This document shows positions 1 to 5,351 of a stretch of 6,111 nt of DNA, in pieces; the first letter of the stretch is position 1, and every line of letters starts with the position of its first letter. The notes beneath the pieces are model-generated. The model did no database searches and was not told the origin of the DNA. It saw only the letters and a program-made list of their open reading frames with translations. The translations under genes and the position numbers were made by a program. Source of the stretch: Paracoccaceae bacterium (GTDB lineage Bacteria; Pseudomonadota; Alphaproteobacteria; Rhodobacterales; Rhodobacteraceae); assembly GCA_023263735.1 (NCBI GenBank), contig JALQUQ010000169.1:1-6111 (forward strand), in the 5' to 3' direction.

Positions 1-395
1 TCCAGAATGCGGAGTCGCGCGGCCTGCCCCTTGAGCCCCTGATGCAGGGCAAGGCTTTCGCCCAATTGGCGTTCGATCGTGTGCAGCGGGTTCAGGCTGG
101 TCATCGGCTCTTGAAAGATAAAGCTGATGGCATTGCCTCGGATTTTGCGCAGGGTGCTTTCCGGCGCGCCGATCATCTGGGTGCCGTTGTAACGCACGCT
201 GCCGTCGCATTGGGCGGTTTCGCCCAAAAGCTGTACGACTGACAGGGCCGATACAGATTTCCCCGATCCGCTTTCCCCCACCAGCGCCACGGTTTCCCCG
301 CGGTCTACTGAAAAGCTGACGCCCTTGACCGCCTGCACGAGGCGGCCATCCTGCCGGAAACTGACCCGAAGGTTATCGACAGACAGCACACTCAT
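1..395 (-). CDS. yejF: ABC transporter ATP-binding protein YejF, N-terminal part (runs off left edge)
   Basis: ATPase subunit that would power peptide import by the YejABEF transporter at the cytoplasmic face of the inner membrane. Only the first 131 codons are present. They begin MSVLSVDNLRVSF and contain a perfect Walker A motif, GESGSGKS, at residues 40-47, and a Q-loop, FQEPMTSLNP, at about 94-103. That Q-loop form is typical of the Opp/Dpp family of nucleotide-binding domains. The signature, Walker B and H-loop, and the second ATPase domain usual in YejF (about 530 residues in E. coli), lie outside the window. The ATG overlaps the yejE stop as ATGA, and no strong ribosome binding site precedes it, so translational coupling to yejE is likely. 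Calling it yejF rather than a generic oppD/dppD rests on the yejA-yejB-yejE context. Confidence 0.9.
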   Translation of the reverse strand, partial: MSVLSVDNLRVSFRQDGRLVQAVKGVSFSVDRGETVALVGESGSGKSVSALSVVQLLGETAQCDGSVRYNGTQMIGAPESTLRKIRGNAISFIFQEPMTSLNPLHTIERQLGESLALHQGLKGQAARLRIL

Positions 396-1504
396 CGAAA
401 GGTCTTTCGCGGATCAAAGGCGTCGCGCACGCCCTCAAAAATAAAGATCAACAGGCTGAGCATGGTGGCGAGCGTGAAAAACGCGGTCAGACCCAACCAT
501 TCGGCCTGCAAGTTCTGTTTTGCCTGTTGCGTCAATTCCCCAAGACTGGGCGAAGAGGAGGGCAACCCAAAGCCCAGCAAATCCAACCCGGTCAGGGTGC
601 CAATCGCCCCCGTCACGATAAAGGGCAGCATGGTCAGGGTCGCCACCATCGCATTGGGCAGCACATGGCGGAACATGATCGTCAGGTCTGACACGCCCAA
701 GGCCTTTGCCGCGCGCACATATTCCAGATTGCGGGCCCGCAGGAATTCGGCGCGCACCACGCCGACAAGCGCAGTCCAGCCAAAGAGGACCATCAGCGCC
801 ACCAAAAGCCAGAAGTTCATCGGAATGACCGCAGCCACGATGATGATGACGTAAAGTGTTGGGGTCGATGACCAGATTTCGATCAACCGCTGGAACACCA
901 GATCCAGCATGCCGCCAAAATAGCCCTGCAAGGCCCCGGTGAAAATGCCGATCAGCGACGACAACGCGGTGACGATCAGCGCAAAGCTGACCGAAAGTCG
1001 GAACCCATAGATGATGCGGGCCAGCACATCGCGGGCGGTATCGTCGGTTCCCAGCCAATGGTCGGCATCGGGTGCCGAGGGGGCCGCTTTGCCGATGTTG
1101 TTGATCGTGTTGAAGCTGTAGGGGATCAGCGGCCAAACGATCCAGCCCTGAATGAAATCCTCGTCGCTTTCCGCCATGGCGCCGTTTTGCGCGGCCTCGA
1201 TCACCGTTGCAGGCTCGTCAAAGCAATCCAGACTTCCGCCGGAAATGATAAGGCACTGAACCTCGGGGTCGCGATACTTTGCCTCGGTCTTGAAATCGCC
1301 GCCAAATGCGGTTTCCGGATAAAACCGCAGGAATGGCATGTGCAGTTCGCCGCGATAGCTGACCAAAAGCGGCTTGTCATTGGCGACGACCTCGGCACAA
1401 AGCGAAATCGCGTAAAGCACGGTCATGATCATCAAAGACCAAAAGGCGCGGCGATTGGCCTTGAAGTTGCGCCAACGGCGTTGGTTCAGAGGGGACAGCG
1501 CCAT
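392..1504 (-). CDS. yejE: Peptide ABC transporter permease YejE
   Basis: Second inner-membrane permease of the YejABEF oligopeptide importer, 370 residues from the chosen ATG. The N-terminus (ALSPLNQRRWRNFKANRR, then a transmembrane helix at about 21-41) and the ANDKPLL segment match the OppC-type N-terminal region of YejE as I know it from E. coli. A long periplasmic loop (about 42-165) leads to the transmembrane core. The EAA coupling loop that contacts the ATPase is at about 262-286 (YVRAAKALGVSDLTIMFRHV), and the C-terminal motifs LDLLGFGLP and RDAFDPRK are diagnostic. The protein is about 30 residues longer than E. coli YejE (341, from memory). The extra length falls in the periplasmic loop at about 83-118 and carries Cys84 and Cys94. 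A GTG one codon earlier (1507) is possible, but the ATG at 1504 has the better Shine-Dalgarno spacing. It is coupled to yejB by a TGATG junction. Confidence 0.94.
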   Translation of the reverse strand: MALSPLNQRRWRNFKANRRAFWSLMIMTVLYAISLCAEVVANDKPLLVSYRGELHMPFLRFYPETAFGGDFKTEAKYRDPEVQCLIISGGSLDCFDEPATVIEAAQNGAMAESDEDFIQGWIVWPLIPYSFNTINNIGKAAPSAPDADHWLGTDDTARDVLARIIYGFRLSVSFALIVTALSSLIGIFTGALQGYFGGMLDLVFQRLIEIWSSTPTLYVIIIVAAVIPMNFWLLVALMVLFGWTALVGVVRAEFLRARNLEYVRAAKALGVSDLTIMFRHVLPNAMVATLTMLPFIVTGAIGTLTGLDLLGFGLPSSSPSLGELTQQAKQNLQAEWLGLTAFFTLATMLSLLIFIFEGVRDAFDPRKTFR

Positions 1505-2652
1505 CACCCCCTCCTTTCGAAATCGATGCGGGGGTCGATCCAGACGTACATCAGGTCGGAGACGATCCCGATCAAAAGGCCAACCAGACCAAAGAAATAC
1601 AGCGTGCCAAAGATCACCGGATAATCGCGGTCAACGGCGGCCTGATAGAACAACAGGCCCAAACCATCGAGTGAAAAGATCATCTCGATCAACAGACTGC
1701 TGCCAAAAAACACGCCGATCAGCAGGCCCGGAAACCCGGCGATCACGATCAGCATCGCATTGCGGAAAACATGCCCGTACAGCACCTTGTCCTCGGACAG
1801 GCCCTTGGCGCGGGCGGTCATCACGTATTGCTTTTTGATCTCGTCCAGAAAGCTGTTCTTGGTCAGCAGGGTCAGGGTCGTAAAGCTGGAAATTGTCGTG
1901 GCGATGATCGGCAAGGTGATGTGCCACAGATAATCGACCGTCTTGCCCCAAAGGGTCATGTCGGCCCAGCCTTCGCTGGTCAGACCCCGCAACGGGAACC
2001 AGCGGAAATAACTGCCGCCCGCAAAGACGACCAGCAGCAACAGCGCAAACAGAAAGCTGGGAATGGCATAGGCCCCGACGATGATGGAACTGGTCCAGGT
2101 GTCAAAGGGCGTGCCGTCCTTGACCGCCTTGCGAATGCCCAGGGGGATCGAGATGATATAGGCAATCAGGGTCGACCACAGGCCGAGGGTGATGGAAACC
2201 GGCATCTTTTCGATCACCAGATCCACCACGGAAATCGATCGGAAATGGCTTTCCCCGAAATCGAACACCAGATAGTTGCCCAGCATCGTGAAAAAGCGTT
2301 CGGTCGCCGAAATGGCTTCCTTGCGGCATTCCGGGGCCTTTACCGAAGGCTTTCCGGCAAAACCCGGTTCGCAGACAATGCGTGAAAAGCCGAACTGAAC
2401 CTCCAACTCCGCAAGGAAATCGGGATCAAGCCCGCGCGCCCCCGAATAGGCTGAGTTTTCGCCCTGCGACGGGGTGACAGCATCCGCCCCGCCCGAAATC
2501 GCCTGTAGACTGTCACCGCCGCCTTCGATCCGGGCCAGGACCTGTTCGATCGGCCCACCCGGAACGAATTGCGTCAGTGCAAAGTTGATCAGCATGATCC
2601 CGAACAGGGTCGGAATGATCAGCAACAACCGCCGAAGGATATAGGCACCCAT
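1504..2652 (-). CDS. yejB: Peptide ABC transporter permease YejB
   Basis: Inner-membrane permease of the YejABEF importer, 382 residues, pairing with YejE to form the transmembrane channel. It opens with MGAYILRRLLLIIPTLFGI, nearly the same as E. coli YejB as I recall it, followed by the PGGPIEQ segment. The conserved SVSITLGLWSTL-like block lies at about 151-162 (here PVSITLGLWSTL), IPLGIRKAV at 169-177 and AGGSYF at 211-216. The ATPase-contacting EAA loop is at about 279-300 (TARAKGLSEDK followed by HVFRNAM), and the C-terminus is DPRIDFERRG. The start sits 22 bp after the yejA stop; only a weak AAGG-type site is seen upstream. Compared with E. coli (364, from memory), a periplasmic segment at about 91-116 is longer and holds the only two cysteines, Cys94 and Cys109. 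It overlaps yejE by one base at TGATG. Confidence 0.95.
   Translation of the reverse strand: MGAYILRRLLLIIPTLFGIMLINFALTQFVPGGPIEQVLARIEGGGDSLQAISGGADAVTPSQGENSAYSGARGLDPDFLAELEVQFGFSRIVCEPGFAGKPSVKAPECRKEAISATERFFTMLGNYLVFDFGESHFRSISVVDLVIEKMPVSITLGLWSTLIAYIISIPLGIRKAVKDGTPFDTWTSSIIVGAYAIPSFLFALLLLVVFAGGSYFRWFPLRGLTSEGWADMTLWGKTVDYLWHITLPIIATTISSFTTLTLLTKNSFLDEIKKQYVMTARAKGLSEDKVLYGHVFRNAMLIVIAGFPGLLIGVFFGSSLLIEMIFSLDGLGLLFYQAAVDRDYPVIFGTLYFFGLVGLLIGIVSDLMYVWIDPRIDFERRG
1510..1515 (-). promoter_or_regulatory. Ribosome binding site of yejE, deciding its start
   Basis: On the minus strand AGGAGG lies 5 nt before the ATG at 1504 but only 2 nt before the in-frame GTG at 1507. This favours the ATG. 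The site lies inside the last codons of yejB, so yejE can also reinitiate independently of upstream ribosomes. Confidence 0.75.
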
Positions 2653-2674
2653 CTGCTCAGACTGCCTTTTGTTG

Positions 2675-4537
2675 TTATTTCAGAAGGCCTTTGTCTTTGA
2701 GTGCGGCCGCCTTTTCCTCGTTGTACCACCAGAAATCCGTTTCGCCCAGAGCATAGGGCGGCAGGGCGTCGGGGTGTTCGAACATGTTGTAATAGGCCAC
2801 CGTGTGCACATTCTTGTACCACTGCGGCACCATGAATCGTTCGGCGCGCAAGATCCGGTCAAGCGCCTTTGTGGCGACTGTCAGATCATCAAGGCTTTGT
2901 GCGGCCATGACGATGTCGGTCATCTTGTCCACGGCCTTGGATTTCAAGCCGTAGACGTTAAAGGCCGAAACGTCGGCCGTTTCCGATCCATAGTATTGCT
3001 TGAGTTCTGACCCCGAAATGTATCCGGCCCGCGCATTTCCCGTCACGATGTCGAAATCATATTTCGGCGGGCGGGTGCGATCTTCCATCTGGGCGTTATC
3101 GATGCGGGTCAGCCGCGCATCGATGCCAAGCGCTTTCAGGTTCTCGACATAGGGGTTTATGATGCGGTCAAAGCTGGGGCTGTCGTTCAGGAATTCGACG
3201 GCCAGCACCTCGCCCTTGTCGTTGCGGCGCAGGCCGTCGCTGCCGACTTGCCAGCCCGCCTCGTCCAAAAGGGCGCTGGCCTTGCGCAGATTGCCCCGAT
3301 CCAACTGGCGCTCGCCCGAGGTCGGCGACATCACCGGCGCATCGGTCAGGATCGAGGCGGGCAACAGACCTTCGTCCACCAAGGGTTTCAACAGGGCGAC
3401 TTCCGCCTCCGAAGGGGCGCCCTCTGCCGCCAGCCACGAGTTTTCCCAGACCGAATTGATCCGGGTATACAGCCCGTAAAACAGCGTCGCATTCGACCAT
3501 TCAAAATTGAACATCAGGCCGATGGCTTCCCGCACGCGCGGGTCCTGAAACTTTTCACGGCGCAGGTTAAAGACAAAGGCCTGACCATTGGCCTTGGTTC
3601 CGTCAGGCAGCTTGACCTTTTGGACATCGCCCGACTCAATTTCCGGGAAATCATAGCGCGTGGCCCATGACAGCGACGAGGATTCGTTGCGGAACGTGTA
3701 GCTGCCCGCCTTGAACCCCTCGAAAGCCGCATCGTAATCCGAGTAATATTCGATGCGGATGCGATCAAAATTGTTGCGCCCGATGTTCATCGGATGGGTG
3801 TTGCCCCAATAGTCTGGATTGCGCTTCCAGACGATGGATTTGCCGATGTCATATTTGTCCAGCACATAGGGGCCCGTGCCCAGATGCGGGGTCATCGTCG
3901 ACTCTTCCAGGTCCAGATTGTTGGCGGTGTAATAGGCCTTTGACATCACCGGCAGCCCGCCCATGTCGGCTGGCAGATCGCGGAAGGGCACGCCCGGCTT
4001 GAAGGTGAACTTGATCTTCAGGGGGTCGAGCACTTCGACCTTTTCGACCTGCGTCGCCAGAATGGTGCGGAAGTCGGTCAGACCTTTGGCCAGAAAGGTT
4101 TCATAGCTGAATTTCACATCTTCGGCGGTCATCGGCGTACCGTCCGAGAATTTCACATCGTCGCGCAGGTTGAACACGACCCACGACCGATCTTTGGGAT
4201 ATTCCATCGTGGTGCACAGAAAACAATAAACCGCGCCGATTTCATCGGCCGTGCCGGACAGAATCGATTCCAGCGGGGCGCTGGACAGGGCAGCCGAGCG
4301 GCCTTTCACGGAATAGGGGTTCAGGCTGTCGAACCCGCCAAAGGCCCATTCGCTGATTTCACCGCCCTTTGGCGCATCGGGGTTCACATAGGGCAGGTGT
4401 TTATAGTCGGCAGGCAGTTTCAATTCGCCAAAGGTGGAAATCCCGTGCGAGATCGTCACATCGCCTTCGGCCATTGCCATGCCAGCCGCCGAAAGTCCGG
4501 CCAAGGCCAACGCCAATGTTCCCCAATGCTTAGCCAT
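2675..4537 (-). CDS. yejA: Periplasmic oligopeptide-binding protein YejA
   Basis: Extracytoplasmic solute-binding protein (SBP_bac_5 family, YejA type, 620 residues) that captures peptides in the periplasm and delivers them to YejB/YejE. The N-terminus MAKHWGTLALALAGLSAAGMAMA is a Sec signal peptide, likely cleaved after residue 23. Family blocks seen include FSDGTPMTAEDVKFSYE at about 130-146, LGTGPYVLDKY at 219-229, WKRNPDYWG at 237-245, and a C-terminal DFWWYNEEKAAAL at 601-613, typical of YejA. The frame stays open upstream to 4603, but those 22 residues would mask the signal peptide, and GGGGAG lies 5 nt before the ATG at 4537, so I start there. The mature protein contains only two cysteines, as C-F-L-C at 105-108. 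YejABEF systems are known for microcin C uptake in E. coli and for import of or resistance to cationic peptides in rhizobia and Brucella; the substrate here is not visible. Confidence 0.94.
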   Translation of the reverse strand: MAKHWGTLALALAGLSAAGMAMAEGDVTISHGISTFGELKLPADYKHLPYVNPDAPKGGEISEWAFGGFDSLNPYSVKGRSAALSSAPLESILSGTADEIGAVYCFLCTTMEYPKDRSWVVFNLRDDVKFSDGTPMTAEDVKFSYETFLAKGLTDFRTILATQVEKVEVLDPLKIKFTFKPGVPFRDLPADMGGLPVMSKAYYTANNLDLEESTMTPHLGTGPYVLDKYDIGKSIVWKRNPDYWGNTHPMNIGRNNFDRIRIEYYSDYDAAFEGFKAGSYTFRNESSSLSWATRYDFPEIESGDVQKVKLPDGTKANGQAFVFNLRREKFQDPRVREAIGLMFNFEWSNATLFYGLYTRINSVWENSWLAAEGAPSEAEVALLKPLVDEGLLPASILTDAPVMSPTSGERQLDRGNLRKASALLDEAGWQVGSDGLRRNDKGEVLAVEFLNDSPSFDRIINPYVENLKALGIDARLTRIDNAQMEDRTRPPKYDFDIVTGNARAGYISGSELKQYYGSETADVSAFNVYGLKSKAVDKMTDIVMAAQSLDDLTVATKALDRILRAERFMVPQWYKNVHTVAYYNMFEHPDALPPYALGETDFWWYNEEKAAALKDKGLLK

Positions 4538-4542
4538 GAATG

Positions 4543-4548
4543 CTCCCC
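4543..4548 (-). promoter_or_regulatory. Ribosome binding site of yejA, deciding its start
   Basis: GGGGAG on the minus strand, 5 nt before the ATG at 4537, with a further AAAGGA just upstream (4550-4555). Together with the signal peptide that follows, it supports this ATG over the longer open frame starting at 4603. Confidence 0.7.
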
Positions 4549-4561
4549 ATCCTTTGCCAAC

Positions 4562-4575
4562 ACCGCTTTTGCGGT
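4562..4575 (-). other. Small hairpin in the yejA leader
   Basis: On the minus strand ACCGC-AAAA-GCGGT can fold into a 5-bp stem with a 4-nt loop, 24 nt upstream of the yejA start. No T-tract follows it in the yejA direction, so it is not a terminator. It may be chance or an mRNA stability element. Confidence 0.3.
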
Positions 4576-4590
4576 TTGCCTCATGATGCG

Positions 4591-4619
4591 AAGTAAAGGG
4601 CAACTTGTCGATGCTTCAA
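4591..4619 (-). promoter_or_regulatory. Candidate yejABEF promoter (weak)
   Basis: On the minus strand TTGAAG (4614-4619) and TTACTT (4591-4596) are separated by 17 nt, giving a plausible housekeeping-type -35/-10 pair about 55 bp before the yejA ATG. The -10 box is a poor match. The -35 box lies inside the inverted repeat at 4600-4624. The choice is by eye only. Confidence 0.3.
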
Positions 4620-4624
4620 GTTGC
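4600..4624. promoter_or_regulatory. Perfect inverted repeat upstream of yejA, operator-like
   Basis: GCAACTTG (4600-4607), 9 nt, then CAAGTTGC (4617-4624): two perfect 8-bp arms in a 25-bp site whose arm centres are 17 bp apart. It lies 63 bp upstream of the yejA start, after the terminator of the cytochrome gene, and overlaps the candidate -35 box. The position fits a binding site for a dimeric transcription factor. No regulator gene is in the window, so its identity is unknown. Confidence 0.45.
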
Positions 4625-4641
4625 GATTGCGTGATGGTTGG

Positions 4642-4675
4642 TAAAACAAATGAAAAGGCCGCCCAAAGGCGGCCT
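4642..4675 (-). terminator. Intrinsic terminator of the cytochrome c gene
   Basis: Read on the minus strand, AGGCCGCC-TTTG-GGCGGCCT forms a perfect 8-bp GC-rich stem with a 4-nt loop (4656-4675). It is followed directly by a T-rich run, TTTTCATTTGTTTT (4642-4655). It starts 29 bp after the cytochrome stop codon. This is a classical Rho-independent terminator and separates the cytochrome unit from yejABEF. Confidence 0.88.
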
Positions 4676-4704
4676 GAATTCGTGCTTTGCGCGGTTGAAC
4701 CGGA

Positions 4705-5229
4705 TTACTTCTGCGCCGCCAGGAAAGCGATCACGTTCGCGCGGTCTTCTGCCTTGGGCAGGCCAGCAAACGACATCTTGGTGCCCGGAGCATAGTTCTT
4801 CGGGCTGGTCAGGAAGCCATTCAGATTTTCCGGAGACCAAGCATCGGCCGACATGCCAACCAGAACTTCGGAATAGGCAAAGCCAGCAATCGACGCCTTG
4901 GGACGGTCAACAACGCCGTTCAGGTGCGGGCCGGTTCCATCGGTGCCATCGATCTTGTGGCAGGCTTTGCATTTGGCGAAAACCTTTTCGCCCGCGGCCG
5001 CGTCTGCCGAAGCGTAAAGGGTTGCGAAATCCGGGCCCTCGGCTGCGGCTTCACCCGCCCCTTCCGAGGCGCCGGTTTCGATCACATAGGCTTGTTTCGC
5101 TTCTTCGCCGCCGTGGCCTTCGCCGCCAACGGTGTAAAGAGCCTCGGCAGCCCAGCCGCCCAGCAGGAACACCAACAGCGAACCGCAGACAGCGCCGGTC
5201 GCCTTGGTCAAAGTCATCGTGTCGAACAT
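4705..5229 (-). CDS. cycM: Membrane-anchored class I cytochrome c (cytochrome c-y / c552 type)
   Basis: Electron carrier tethered to the periplasmic face of the inner membrane, 174 residues. In Rhodobacteraceae such proteins pass electrons from the cytochrome bc1 complex to terminal oxidases or, in phototrophs, to the reaction centre. Residues about 10-33 form an uncleaved membrane anchor, beginning [12 protein letters not shown] as in the CycM/c-y family. Residues about 34-65 are a flexible Gly/Ala/Glu-rich hinge. The haem domain has the attachment motif CKACH at 87-91 (His91 axial ligand), the [12 protein letters not shown] block at 98-109, and the sixth ligand Met152 in YAPGTKMSF. Its length agrees with Paracoccus c552 (about 176, from memory). 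A GGGAAGG site precedes the ATG. An intrinsic terminator follows, and pheA diverges upstream. The symbol cycM (cycY in Rhodobacter) is assigned by architecture, so a different membrane-anchored c-type cytochrome cannot be fully excluded. Confidence 0.88.
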   Translation of the reverse strand: MFDTMTLTKATGAVCGSLLVFLLGGWAAEALYTVGGEGHGGEEAKQAYVIETGASEGAGEAAAEGPDFATLYASADAAAGEKVFAKCKACHKIDGTDGTGPHLNGVVDRPKASIAGFAYSEVLVGMSADAWSPENLNGFLTSPKNYAPGTKMSFAGLPKAEDRANVIAFLAAQK

Positions 5230-5242
5230 GTCGCGCCTTCCC

Positions 5243-5270
5243 TTGGCATTCGTCTGGCGTGCCTTCTATC
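5243..5270 (+). promoter_or_regulatory. Candidate promoter of pheA
   Basis: TTGGCA (5243-5248) and TCTATC (5265-5270), 16 nt apart, form a modest -35/-10 pair in the divergent gap. Transcription would begin near 5277, leaving a leader of about 75 nt that contains the small open frame and the inverted repeat described separately. It overlaps the candidate cytochrome promoter on the other strand. Confidence 0.3.
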
Positions 5271-5292
5271 CGCTTCCATGCAGAACTTTCAA
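5263..5292 (-). promoter_or_regulatory. Candidate promoter of the cytochrome c gene
   Basis: On the minus strand TTGAAA (5287-5292) is followed after 18 nt by TAGAAG (5263-5268), or after 17 nt by ATAGAA. It lies about 35 bp before the ATG at 5229, leaving a short leader that contains the GGGAAGG ribosome site. It is a reasonable sigma-70-like match chosen by eye. Confidence 0.35.
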
Positions 5293-5334
5293 GGTGTACG
5301 ACCGCGACCGATTGCCCCTTTTTGCAGGGGCTGA
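5278..5334 (+). CDS. Possible 18-codon leader peptide upstream of pheA
   Basis: ATG at 5278 opens a frame MQNFQGVRPRPIAPFCRG ending in TGA at 5332-5334, 17 bp before the pheA start. It has two Phe codons (residues 4 and 15). The second lies within the left arm of the inverted repeat at 5317-5344, and the stop is in the loop. No Shine-Dalgarno sequence precedes it, and it continues a longer open frame that is antisense to the cytochrome gene, so it could be chance. A transcript starting near 5277 would make it leaderless or nearly so. Function is speculative. Confidence 0.25.
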   Translation: MQNFQGVRPRPIAPFCRG

Positions 5335-5344
5335 TGCAAAAAGG
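5317..5344 (+). promoter_or_regulatory. Perfect 10-bp inverted repeat overlapping the pheA ribosome binding site
   Basis: CCTTTTTGCA (5317-5326), 8 nt (GGGGCTGA), then TGCAAAAAGG (5335-5344). In RNA this would form a 10-bp stem with an 8-nt loop that buries AAGG (5341-5344), the Shine-Dalgarno sequence 7 nt before the pheA ATG. As DNA it could equally be an operator for a dimeric protein. A shorter, mutually exclusive stem, GCCCC (5314-5318) with GGGGC (5327-5331), is also possible and would leave the ribosome site free. Confidence 0.5.
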
Positions 5345-5351
5345 TGCTAAA

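Noticed and set aside
396..409. Short palindrome CGAAAG-GT-CTTTCG just before the yejF start
   Set aside because: The 2-nt spacer is too small for a stable hairpin loop, and the sequence encodes the conserved end of YejE, which is enough to explain it.
1771..2385. A 204-codon open frame on the plus strand inside yejB
   Set aside because: It lies entirely antisense to a clearly recognisable permease, has Gln/Gly/Arg-rich composition typical of reverse-strand shadows in GC-rich DNA, and shows no family motif.
4538..4603. A longer yejA start at 4603 adding 22 residues
   Set aside because: It would place charged residues before a clean Sec signal peptide; the ATG at 4537 has a well-spaced GGGGAG site.
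4924..5334. A 136-codon plus-strand frame across the cytochrome gene that ends in the pheA leader
   Set aside because: Most of it is antisense to the haem domain and anchor of the cytochrome and shows no motif. Only the last 18 codons, outside the cytochrome gene, are kept as a speculative leader.
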